Assembly: GCA_035439485.1 (NCBI GenBank)
Contig: DAORKI010000157.1
Location: 1 to 6,400 of the forward strand
Origin: CAIKXD01 sp035439485
GTDB lineage: Bacteria > Bacteroidota > Bacteroidia > UBA4408
Length of the DNA stretch: 6,400 nt
Reading direction: 5' to 3'
Positions 1 to 6,002 of this stretch are shown here, in pieces. The notes beneath the pieces are model-generated. The model saw only the letters and a program-made list of their open reading frames with translations. It was not told the DNA's origin and ran no database searches. A program made the position numbers and the translations under genes. The first letter of the stretch is position 1. Each line of letters begins with the position of its first letter.

Positions 1-28
1 TAATATTAATTTAATATAGATAAATATT

Positions 29-835
29 TTATGAAGGTGCTTTCTGAATTATTTCATCAACCAGCAGTTCTTGCATATTCCCAACCAAATCGCACTTTTG
101 ATAAGCTTGAAAAATATAATTTTTGCCTTTTAATGAAGGTGCTGCAACACAAGCGGCCGCTTCCGAAAATACAATCTTACCACTACTAATCATTTTTTCC
201 ATTTTAAATGTTTCTGAAACACTTAAACATAAAGGATTATCATCGTGCAAGCTAACTTCACCCAAATGAACACAAGTTCTAATTTCTAAATCTTCTTCAA
301 ATAATAATGAACATTTATTTAATGCTTGTTTTAAGTCTTGGTGCCATGCTACTAAATCATGAACATGACTAAAAATAAACAAAACACTGTCGCCAACTTC
401 TTTTAAAAAATAGGCGGTATTTACTTTTTCAATATTAATAAATGTCTCAACACCTGCTTGTACAAAGCTAATGATGCGCGCTGCAGCTTTTTCATTGCCA
501 TAACTTGTTAGGTACTTTGTTGATCCAACCAAATCTACCAAAACAATATAATAAACACCATTGCTAATTTTACCAGGCTCATTTTTTTCTTCCCAGTATT
601 CAGCATTAATAGTACCATCTGCCAAAACATAGGCAGGAGCGTTTTTAATGTATTTAGTTTTTAACGGACGTTTAATTTCTGGTGAATGCTTGGCTTTGGT
701 AAACATATAAATAGCTTCTTTAAAATGCAGATAGCTATATGGAATTATGGGGGTAATTTCTTTGATTTTGTTAGCACAGTAATTAAATCCTGTTTCAAAA
801 AAATCTTGAATAGTGTTGATATTGATGGTTGCCAT
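29..835 (-). CDS. Class III adenylate/guanylate cyclase-like domain protein, possibly catalytically impaired
   Basis: 268 aa, with no signal peptide or membrane segment visible, so probably cytosolic. Residues 1-90 match no family I recognise. Residues about 95-225 read as a class III nucleotidyl cyclase homology domain. VLVDLVGST (98-106) supplies the first metal-binding Asp (D101). KEVGD (145-149) supplies the purine-binding Lys (K145) and second metal Asp (D149) at the usual K-x3-D spacing. IRTCVHLGEV (185-194) is the central strand, and SGKIVFSEAA (218-227) is the typical late strand and helix. By eye, the segment that normally carries the adenine-selecting Asp and the transition-state Asn and Arg (D..G..VN..A.R) is replaced by PLCLSVSETFKME (201-213), so those residues seem lost. 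It may be a weak or inactive cyclase, or a nucleotide-binding regulator. It is the last minus-strand gene, 142 bp after the response regulator, with its own -7 box. The domain call is firm; activity is uncertain. Confidence 0.8.
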   Translation of the reverse strand: MATININTIQDFFETGFNYCANKIKEITPIIPYSYLHFKEAIYMFTKAKHSPEIKRPLKTKYIKNAPAYVLADGTINAEYWEEKNEPGKISNGVYYIVLVDLVGSTKYLTSYGNEKAAARIISFVQAGVETFINIEKVNTAYFLKEVGDSVLFIFSHVHDLVAWHQDLKQALNKCSLLFEEDLEIRTCVHLGEVSLHDDNPLCLSVSETFKMEKMISSGKIVFSEAAACVAAPSLKGKNYIFQAYQKCDLVGNMQELLVDEIIQKAPS

Positions 836-875
836 AATTGCTAAGTTTTAAATCAGTTTTTTGTTTTTGCTGATT

Positions 876-883
876 CAAAAGTA
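876..883 (-). promoter_or_regulatory. Bacteroidota-type -7 box (TAnnTTTG) for the cyclase-like gene
   Basis: The minus strand reads TACTTTTG, an exact TAnnTTTG. It lies 40 bp upstream of the ATG at 835, giving a leader of roughly 30-35 nt. No TTG-type -33 element is visible at the usual distance, so this rests on the -7 box and its position. It suggests the gene is transcribed apart from the two-component genes. Confidence 0.45.
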
Positions 884-928
884 GGGGCAATAAATAAGGT
901 GAGTTAGCTAGAATTAGAATTCGGTGGC

Positions 929-972
929 TTTTAATGAGTAGATGGTAATTTTTTTTATCTCCATCATTAAAA
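929..972. repeat. Inverted repeat between response regulator and cyclase-like gene
   Basis: TTTTAATGA (929-937) and TCATTAAAA (964-972) are perfect 9-bp inverted arms around a 26-nt spacer. An alternative inner pairing is GATGG (941-945) with CCATC (961-965). It begins 6 bp after the response regulator stop, where a terminator would be expected, but minus-strand RNA would have no U-run after the stem: the T8 run (949-956, plus strand) lies in the loop. It may be a weak 3' structure or a protein-binding site; function is undetermined. Confidence 0.35.
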
Positions 973-977
973 ATTAA

Positions 978-1730
978 TTAAAATTTATTTAAATGTTGCA
1001 AAAATTCATCCTTTTTTCTTCTTGAAACATCAACCACACTGCCATCGGTCATTTTAACTTGACCGCCATCGCCCTTAATATATTCTTTAATATACCGCAT
1101 ATTGATAAGGTGCGAAGCATGAATTCTAAAAAATTGATACTCTTCGAGTAACTCTTCGCAGTCTTTTAAGGTTTTCGACACCATTAAACTGCCTTTGTCA
1201 TTAAAGTAAAAAGTGGTATAATTATTATCGCTTTCACATCGAATAATATCATTGACTTGTGCAAATACAAATCCGCTCATGGTGGGTAAAGCAATACGCG
1301 CTTTATCAGAAGTGTTTTGGTTTATATTCATCAATAAATTTTGTACATTTTTTAATGAATTTTGAACCGCATTTTTTGCTTCAAATTTTTTAAGAGCAAT
1401 CGCTAAGTCTTCTTCGCTAAAAGGTTTCAGCAAATAATCGATGGCCGAAAATTTAAAAGCTTTAATGGCAAAATGCTCAAATGAGGTAGTAAAGATGATT
1501 TCAAAATTTATGGTATCAAAAGAGTTTAATAAGTCGAAACCTGTTTTAGGTGGCATTTGCACATCTAAAAATACCAATTGAGGTTTTATTGATTTAATTT
1601 TTTTTATTCCTTCATCAACCGATGAGCAAATGGCCTCAAGCCGATAGTCTGCAAAACCTTTGGTTAACATACCACTTAAAATTTCTTGTTGTGGTTTTTC
1701 ATCATCAACAATCATACAGCTGTAACTCAT
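978..1730 (-). CDS. LytTR-family response regulator (LytR/AlgR type)
   Basis: 250 aa, full length for the family. Residues 1-120 form a receiver domain: acidic pocket D9-D10, phospho-acceptor D56 in FLDVQMP, the switch Thr in IIFTTS (79-83), and the conserved K102 in DYLLKPF. A linker at about 120-143 is rich in Asn and Gln. Residues about 144-250 form a LytTR DNA-binding domain, shown by the PTMSGF start (149-154), NYTTFYF (170-176) and FFRIHASHLINMRYI (200-214). Phosphorylated regulators of this type bind DNA, often as dimers on direct repeats, to control transcription. Its partner should be the LytS-type kinase encoded 40 bp upstream on the same strand, giving the usual kinase-then-regulator order. 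The ATG at 1730 fits the short N-terminus before strand 1, better than the internal Met6. Target genes cannot be told from the sequence. Confidence 0.95.
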   Translation of the reverse strand: MSYSCMIVDDEKPQQEILSGMLTKGFADYRLEAICSSVDEGIKKIKSIKPQLVFLDVQMPPKTGFDLLNSFDTINFEIIFTTSFEHFAIKAFKFSAIDYLLKPFSEEDLAIALKKFEAKNAVQNSLKNVQNLLMNINQNTSDKARIALPTMSGFVFAQVNDIIRCESDNNYTTFYFNDKGSLMVSKTLKDCEELLEEYQFFRIHASHLINMRYIKEYIKGDGGQVKMTDGSVVDVSRRKKDEFLQHLNKF

Positions 1731-1759
1731 AGGCTCTTTTAATTATTTAAACTATGGTT

Positions 1760-1767
1760 CAAATATA
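1760..1767 (-). promoter_or_regulatory. Possible internal -7 box (TAnnTTTG) before the response regulator
   Basis: The minus strand reads TATATTTG in the 40-bp gap between the kinase stop and the regulator ATG, with about 29 bp between box and start codon. No clear -33 element is seen. In such AT-rich sequence an 8-mer with two free positions can occur by chance, so this is a candidate for separate regulator expression rather than a proven promoter. Confidence 0.3.
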
Positions 1768-1770
1768 ATT

Positions 1771-2718
1771 TTAATCTTGTAAAATTGGTAATTTTAATTC
1801 AATTCGTTTGCCACAGTAGTTTTGCTTTTCATCCTTTAAATCGGTCATCAAAAAATTAGCTTGGCTGTTGTTTTTTTGATTCACCAAATCGAGGCGCTCC
1901 TTTGTAGCAGCAATACCTATTGAAGATTTTTTTAATTTTTCAATTTCAGGCAAATCACTAGGCTTAATTCTATTGCTGCCATTGTCTTCAAGTATGTATT
2001 TGAGCATATTATTTTCGGTAATAATTTCAATTTTTATAACACCTCCACTTTCTTTATTGCTTAGGCCATGCCAAATTGAATTTTCAACAAAGGGCTGCAT
2101 AATTAAAGGAGGAACAAATATTTGTGATACTTCAATACTTGGGTCAATTTGAATTTCATATTTGAATTTATGGTCTAACCGCATTTGCTCAAGCTGTATA
2201 TACAACTCCAAGGCTTCTAAGTCATCTTTTAACGCAACTTCTTGATGCAATGAATTCTCTAAAATACTTCTTATTAAATTTGAAAATTTAATTAAATATT
2301 TTGAAGCCTGTTCCGTATCTTTTTTACTCATAAAATGATAAATAGAATTTAGGCAATTGAATATAAAATGAGGGTTCATTTGGGCGCGTAAAGCTTTCAT
2401 TTCTACTTTAGCCATTTGTGTTTGAATTTCGGCTTCAACAGCTTTAAAATTAGCTTCTCTGCGTTTTAAGTAAAACAAAAACACAATAAAACCAAAGGCA
2501 ATAAAAAAAGGAATAACTCCAAGCAAAGAAACATTTAAAATGCTGTCCTTTTCTGCTACGAGGGTGTTTGTATAATTTTGAAGAATTTGTTTTTGTTGGG
2601 AGGCATTGGCACTGCGTAAACTATGCAACAAACTGTCAACTGCATTGTTATCCTGAGCATTCAAAAATGTTACAAAAAGCGATAAACATAAAGCTAATCC
2701 TGTTTTTTTGTAACCCAT
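1771..2718 (-). CDS. LytS/YehU-type sensor histidine kinase with minimal sensor region
   Basis: 315 aa from the ATG at 2718. An in-frame TTG lies directly upstream (2719-2721), but ATG is the better start. Residues 1-21 look like a signal peptide (hydrophobic core, then FLNA before QD). Only about 40 residues follow before a membrane helix at about 61-83 and a charged juxtamembrane helix (85-111). The His_kinase domain typical of LytS proteins carries phospho-acceptor H117 in AQMNPHFIFN. The C-terminal ATPase domain shows an N-box (PFVENSIWHGL, N213), G1 (DNG, 245-247) and G2 (SSIGIAATKERL, 265-276). The protein autophosphorylates and passes phosphate to the LytTR regulator encoded next. Related Bacteroidota kinases often carry long periplasmic TPR or beta-propeller sensors; here that part is nearly absent, so the signal may be a membrane state or a partner protein (inference). 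The gene begins 7 bp after the rbfA stop. Confidence 0.92.
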   Translation of the reverse strand: MGYKKTGLALCLSLFVTFLNAQDNNAVDSLLHSLRSANASQQKQILQNYTNTLVAEKDSILNVSLLGVIPFFIAFGFIVFLFYLKRREANFKAVEAEIQTQMAKVEMKALRAQMNPHFIFNCLNSIYHFMSKKDTEQASKYLIKFSNLIRSILENSLHQEVALKDDLEALELYIQLEQMRLDHKFKYEIQIDPSIEVSQIFVPPLIMQPFVENSIWHGLSNKESGGVIKIEIITENNMLKYILEDNGSNRIKPSDLPEIEKLKKSSIGIAATKERLDLVNQKNNSQANFLMTDLKDEKQNYCGKRIELKLPILQD

Positions 2719-2728
2719 CAAACCATTA
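2718..2728 (-). promoter_or_regulatory. Stop/start relay joining rbfA to the kinase gene
   Basis: The minus strand reads TAATGGTTTGATG. The rbfA stop TAA shares its last A with an ATG, that ATG opens a two-codon frame (ATG GTT TGA), and the TGA shares its A with the kinase ATG. No Shine-Dalgarno sequence is seen. The arrangement would allow ribosomes ending rbfA to re-initiate onto the kinase, and it supports co-transcription. Translational coupling is inferred, not shown. Confidence 0.4.
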
Positions 2729-3064
2729 TTTTTTTAGTAATTCATCAATTTTTGCAGCATAATCGGCACTATCATCCAAAAAGAATTCAAAAGTAGGTAC
2801 AATGCGTAATTGTTTTCCTATTCTATTCCCCATTTTTCCTCTTATTTCACTGGCTATTTCTTTTATTTTATCCATAATGCCTGTTTTATCATTATTGCCA
2901 AAAATGCTTAAATAGGCTTTTGCATGAGACAAATCGGGGCTAATTCTTATTTTTGTAACAGAAATAAAGGCATTACCAAAGTGATGTCCTAATTCTCTCT
3001 GAAACATTTCACCCATTTCCTTTTGCAATAATCGCGCTACTTTTAACTGTCTGGTGCTTTCCAT
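2726..3064 (-). CDS. rbfA: 30S ribosome-binding factor A (RbfA)
   Basis: 112 aa, in the usual 110-130 aa range. RbfA is a small cytosolic KH-fold protein that binds the 30S subunit and assists late 16S rRNA maturation, including 5'-end processing, notably in the cold. The N-terminus (RQLKVARLLQKEM, 5-17) is the typical first helix. The central part, FISVTKIRISPDLSHAKAYL (33-52), is the strand-helix-strand of the fold. The segment LRIVPTFEFFLDDSADYAAK (86-105) matches the family signature of a conserved R-x-x-P followed by F and a D-S pair. The ATG at 3064 is kept because the family begins just before this first helix. The gene leads the minus-strand set and faces away from enolase across a 140-bp gap with a -7 box and a palindrome in its leader. 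In many bacteria rbfA sits with infB or nusA; here it precedes a two-component system. Confidence 0.93.
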   Translation of the reverse strand: MESTRQLKVARLLQKEMGEMFQRELGHHFGNAFISVTKIRISPDLSHAKAYLSIFGNNDKTGIMDKIKEIASEIRGKMGNRIGKQLRIVPTFEFFLDDSADYAAKIDELLKK

Positions 3065-3071
3065 AATTTCC

Positions 3072-3091
3072 TTAATATGTTATCATATTAA
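3072..3091. repeat. Perfect 8-bp palindrome in the rbfA leader
   Basis: TTAATATG (3072-3079) and CATATTAA (3084-3091) are perfect inverted arms around the 4-nt loop TTAT. The repeat lies between the -7 box (3094-3101) and the rbfA ATG (3064), where transcription would start. It could be an operator or a hairpin at the very 5' end of the rbfA mRNA. The structure is plain in the sequence; its function is inferred, and AT-rich DNA yields some palindromes by chance. Confidence 0.45.
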
Positions 3092-3093
3092 TG

Positions 3094-3101
3094 CAAAGGT
3101 A
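3094..3101 (-). promoter_or_regulatory. Bacteroidota-type -7 box (TAnnTTTG) for the rbfA transcription unit
   Basis: The minus strand reads TACCTTTG, an exact TAnnTTTG, ending 29 bp upstream of the rbfA ATG. It would drive rbfA and probably the kinase and regulator behind it. A -33 TTG is not evident. Its position in a divergent intergenic region, opposite an equally good box for enolase, strengthens the call. Confidence 0.5.
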
Positions 3102-3164
3102 ATTTTTAATGAATATTTTTAAGATATTTTATTTACTTTATGCATTTTAGTTAACTTAAATCAA

Positions 3165-3172
3165 TAATTTTG
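3165..3172 (+). promoter_or_regulatory. Bacteroidota-type -7 box (TAnnTTTG) for enolase
   Basis: TAATTTTG is an exact TAnnTTTG ending 32 bp before the enolase ATG, giving a leader of about 25 nt. No good TTG appears about 20 bp upstream, so the -33 is weak or absent. No Shine-Dalgarno sequence precedes the ATG; the leader is A/T-only near the start codon, as is usual in Bacteroidota. Confidence 0.5.
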
Positions 3173-3204
3173 GAAACTTTTTTAATTTTCAAAATTCATA
3201 TAAA

Positions 3205-4500
3205 ATGGGATTCATAACCAATATTACAGCAAGACAAATCTTAGACTCAAGAGGAAATCCAACCGTTGAGGTGGATGTATTTACCGATGCAGGTGCTATG
3301 GGACGTGCAGCAGTTCCTTCAGGAGCTTCAACAGGTACACACGAAGCGGTTGAATTACGTGATGGCGATAAAAACGCTTATTTAGGCAAAGGTGTTTCAA
3401 AAGCAGTTCACAACATAAACACAGCCATTCGCGAAGAATTAAATGGACAATATATTTTTGACCAAAACTATATTGACAAAAAAATGATAACCCTTGATGG
3501 CACAGAAAATAAAGGAAATTTAGGTGCAAATGCCATTTTAGGTGTGTCAATGGCGGTAGCCAAAGCAGCAGCGCAAGAAGCAGGTCAAACATTGTTTCGC
3601 TACGTTGGTGGATTCAATGCCAATACATTGCCAGTTCCTATGATGAACATCTTAAATGGAGGATCACATGCCGACAATAGCATCGATTTTCAAGAATTTA
3701 TGGTAATGCCAACAGGTGCCAAAAGTTTTAGTGAAGGCTTACGCATGGGTGTTGAAATCTTTCATCATTTGAAAAGTGTTTTAAAAAGTAAAAACTACTC
3801 CACCAATGTTGGTGATGAAGGAGGCTTTGCACCAAATATTAAATCAAATGAAGAAGCTATAGAGGTAGTTTTACAATCCATAGAAAAGGCTGGTTATAAG
3901 CCAGGTGTTGATGTTTTTATTGCCATGGATGCAGCTGCGTCTGAATTTTATAAATCAGATGAAAAAGTATATCATTTTCATAAATCAAGTGGAGATAAAT
4001 TAAGTCCATCAGATATGGTTGCTTATTGGGCCGAATGGTGTAAAAAATATCCTATCATTTCAATTGAAGATGGATTAGCCGAAGATGATTGGGATGGATG
4101 GAAATTAATGACCGAAAAATTGGGCAACAAAATTCAATTGGTGGGTGACGATTTATTTGTTACCAATGTAAACCGCCTGCAAAAAGGTATCGATAACCAT
4201 ATTGCCAATTCAATTTTAGTAAAAGTAAATCAAATTGGAACGCTTACTGAAACTGTGAATGCGGTGAGTTTGGCCAATAACAATAATTATACTGCTGTAA
4301 TGAGTCATAGAAGTGGCGAAACCGAAGATACAACCATTGCCGATTTGGCTGTAGCATTAAATACAGGTCAAATTAAAACAGGTTCAGCTTCGCGCACCGA
4401 TAGAATTGCCAAATACAATCAATTATTGCGCATTGAAGAAATTTTAGGAGATACAGCTATTTATCCTGGAAACAACTTAAAATGTGTAAAATTACGTTAA
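3205..4500 (+). CDS. eno: Enolase (phosphopyruvate hydratase)
   Basis: 431 aa, standard bacterial length and complete. It converts 2-phosphoglycerate to phosphoenolpyruvate in glycolysis, and the reverse in gluconeogenesis, as a cytosolic Mg2+-dependent enzyme. The whole active site can be read: the mobile SGAST loop (39-43), H156 in NGGSHADN, E165 in DFQEFM, catalytic E205 in GDEGG, Mg ligands D242 (AMDAA), E288 (SIEDG) and D315 (VGDD), catalytic base K340 (LVKVNQIGT), SHRSGET with H368 (367-373), and K391 in KTGSASR. The N-terminal capping domain is about 1-135 and the barrel about 140-431. The ATG at 3205 begins at the usual ITxITARQILDSRGNPT-like start. It is transcribed divergently from rbfA. 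No U-tailed terminator follows; a hairpin at 4540-4572 is the only strong 3' structure before citrate synthase. Codon use appears uniform with its neighbours. Confidence 0.98.
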   Translation: MGFITNITARQILDSRGNPTVEVDVFTDAGAMGRAAVPSGASTGTHEAVELRDGDKNAYLGKGVSKAVHNINTAIREELNGQYIFDQNYIDKKMITLDGTENKGNLGANAILGVSMAVAKAAAQEAGQTLFRYVGGFNANTLPVPMMNILNGGSHADNSIDFQEFMVMPTGAKSFSEGLRMGVEIFHHLKSVLKSKNYSTNVGDEGGFAPNIKSNEEAIEVVLQSIEKAGYKPGVDVFIAMDAAASEFYKSDEKVYHFHKSSGDKLSPSDMVAYWAEWCKKYPIISIEDGLAEDDWDGWKLMTEKLGNKIQLVGDDLFVTNVNRLQKGIDNHIANSILVKVNQIGTLTETVNAVSLANNNNYTAVMSHRSGETEDTTIADLAVALNTGQIKTGSASRTDRIAKYNQLLRIEEILGDTAIYPGNNLKCVKLR

Positions 4501-4539
4501 TCGAATTTTAAATTAAATAAATTTATAAAATAGTCCTAT

Positions 4540-4572
4540 GGTATATTTGCTTTTTAAGCAAGTATCTATACC
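4540..4572 (+). promoter_or_regulatory. Strong hairpin between enolase and citrate synthase
   Basis: TTGCTT (4547-4552) and AAGCAA (4556-4561) form a stem with a TTT loop. It extends to ten pairs (4543-4552 with 4556-4565) with one G-U wobble. Alternatively, GGTATA (4540-4545) pairs perfectly with TATACC (4567-4572) outside it. No U-run follows, so it is not a classical terminator. It could stabilise the enolase 3' end, or act as an operator, since it overlaps the promoter candidate for citrate synthase. Confidence 0.45.
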
Positions 4573-4576
4573 TTCG
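4546..4576 (+). promoter_or_regulatory. Candidate promoter for citrate synthase (TTTG-N19-TAccTTcG)
   Basis: TTTG (4546-4549) and TACCTTCG (4569-4576) are 19 bp apart, the layout of Bacteroidota housekeeping promoters (-33 TTTG, -7 TAnnTTTG) with one mismatch in the -7 box. It is the only gene start here with both elements. It would give a leader of about 70 nt. An exact but lone TATATTTG lies at 4542-4549 and is an alternative -7 box. Both sit within the hairpin at 4540-4572. Confidence 0.45.
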
Positions 4577-4653
4577 TAACGGAATTTTAAACCAAGATTT
4601 AGAATCATTGTTTATATCACAATAATAATTAATTACCTTTCAGCAGCAGCATT

Positions 4654-5991
4654 ATGGACACATTAAAAGAAAAATTCGCAAGTATAGCGCTTCCTATGAA
4701 GGAAGAAGTTAAAGCAATCATTAAAGAGCATGGAGATAAGAAGCTTGGTGAATACACTGTAGCTTCTGTTTACCAAGGCATGAAAGGCATGATTGGAATG
4801 GTAACTGAAACCTCAAAATTAGATGCTGAAGAAGGCATACGCTTTAGAGGATACTCCATTCCTGAATTACGCGAAAAGCTACCAAAAGCTCCAAAGGGAA
4901 CTGAACCTTTGCCTGAAGGAATTTTTTACTTAATGCTTACAGGCGAAATTCCAACCTATGATGATGTGTTTAACATCAGTAACAATTGGGCTCGTAGAAG
5001 TATTGTACCAAAACATGTTTTTGATATTTTAGAAAAATTACCAGCCAATACTCACCCTATGACACAGTTTTGCATTGCTATTAGCGCTTTGCAAACGGAA
5101 TCATTATTTGCTGCAGCCTACAAAAAAGGAATCAACAAAAAAAATTATTGGGATTACACCTATGAGGATTCAATGAATTTAATTGGGCGCTTACCTCGTG
5201 TTGCGGCTTTTATTTATAGAAAGATGTACCATAACAATGTGCATATTGAACCAGATCCAAAATTAGATTGGGCGGCCAACTTTGCACATATGTTGGGCTT
5301 TGAACAAATCGACTTCCGAAGATTAATGCGTTTGTATTTAACCATACATGCCGACCATGAAGGTGGTAATGTTTCGGCTCATGCAACACATTTAGTAGGT
5401 TCAGCACTGTCAGACCCTTATTTAGCATTTACTGCAGGCATGGCTGGTTTGGCTGGCCCTTTGCATGGACTAGCTAACCAGGAAGTTATTGCTTGGATTT
5501 TAGACATGCGTGAAGAATTGGGTGGTGGTTTGCCTACAAAAGAACAAATTGCCGCTTATGTCCAAAAAACCATTGAAGATGGTAAAGTAATTCCAGGATA
5601 TGGCCATGCCGTATTGCGTAAAACGGACCCTCGTTTTACAGCACAACAAGATTTTTATCATAAATATATTAAACCAAAAGGAGAAGATGATTTATTAGAA
5701 ATTGTTCAAACCATTTATGAAGTGGTGCCTCCAATTTTAGGTTCAATAGGTAAAATTAAAAACCCTTGGCCAAATGTTGATGCACACTCAGGAGCACTAT
5801 TAATGCACTATGGCTTAAAAGAGTTTGATTTTTATACCGTATTATTTGGAGTTTCACGCTCTTTAGGTGTTTTAGCTTCATTAATTTGGGATAGAGCTTT
5901 AGGTCATCCTTTGGAAAGACCAAGTTCAATAACTACAGAAGGAATTAAAAAGAAAATTGCAGCCATTGAAAAGGCCAATAACCAAAATTAA
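4654..5991 (+). CDS. Citrate (Si)-synthase, eukaryote/mitochondrial-like type
   Basis: 445 aa, complete. It condenses acetyl-CoA with oxaloacetate to citrate, the entry step of the TCA cycle. The sequence follows mitochondrial citrate synthases rather than the hexameric E. coli GltA type. Near-identical blocks, as I recall the animal enzyme, include EEGIRFRGYSIPE (59-71), HEGGNVSAH (235-243), GSALSDPYLAF (249-259), GLAGPLHGLANQEV (265-278), PGYGHAVLRKTDPR (314-327) and NPWPNVDAHSG (370-380). The catalytic triad is H271, H318 and D376; substrate-binding H235, R327, R402 and R422 are also in place. There is no transit peptide: the protein starts at the mature-enzyme region, with ATG at 4654. 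Enzymes of this type are usually dimers and lack the NADH allosteric control of GltA (family knowledge). It lies 153 bp after enolase, with its own promoter candidate, and ends before a clear terminator. Confidence 0.96.
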   Translation: MDTLKEKFASIALPMKEEVKAIIKEHGDKKLGEYTVASVYQGMKGMIGMVTETSKLDAEEGIRFRGYSIPELREKLPKAPKGTEPLPEGIFYLMLTGEIPTYDDVFNISNNWARRSIVPKHVFDILEKLPANTHPMTQFCIAISALQTESLFAAAYKKGINKKNYWDYTYEDSMNLIGRLPRVAAFIYRKMYHNNVHIEPDPKLDWAANFAHMLGFEQIDFRRLMRLYLTIHADHEGGNVSAHATHLVGSALSDPYLAFTAGMAGLAGPLHGLANQEVIAWILDMREELGGGLPTKEQIAAYVQKTIEDGKVIPGYGHAVLRKTDPRFTAQQDFYHKYIKPKGEDDLLEIVQTIYEVVPPILGSIGKIKNPWPNVDAHSGALLMHYGLKEFDFYTVLFGVSRSLGVLASLIWDRALGHPLERPSSITTEGIKKKIAAIEKANNQN

Positions 5992-6002
5992 TAAAGCAAA
6001 GT

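Noticed and set aside
3..17. AT-only palindrome ATATTAA-T-TTAATAT downstream of the cyclase-like gene
   Set aside because: Contains no G or C, has no following T-run on the minus strand within view, and is cut by the window edge.
31..143. 11-bp direct repeat ATGAAGGTGCT at 31-41 and 133-143
   Set aside because: Both copies lie in the cyclase-like coding sequence and encode an Ala-Pro-Ser stretch; chance or local codon reuse explains it.
2719..2721. TTG as start codon of the kinase gene, one codon before the ATG
   Set aside because: The ATG at 2716-2718 directly follows, gives a normal signal peptide, and ATG is strongly preferred; TTG adds only one residue.
2568..2762. 64-codon plus-strand open frame across the kinase/rbfA junction
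   Set aside because: It is antisense to two well-supported genes and its translation has no recognisable domain.
3296..3592. 98-codon minus-strand open frame inside enolase
   Set aside because: It is antisense to a fully conserved enolase; the translation is Leu/Cys/His-rich noise.
4503..4591. 10-bp direct repeat GAATTTTAAA at 4503-4512 and 4582-4591 flanking the hairpin
   Set aside because: It is A/T-only apart from one G, in very AT-rich DNA; too weak to call a target-site duplication or operator pair.
4634..4641. TACCTTTC, a near match to the -7 box close to the citrate synthase ATG
   Set aside because: It misses the final G, would leave almost no leader, and its nearest upstream TTG is 23 bp away; the 4546-4576 candidate is better.
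5210..5428. 72-codon minus-strand open frame inside citrate synthase
   Set aside because: It is antisense to the conserved core of citrate synthase and has no domain features.
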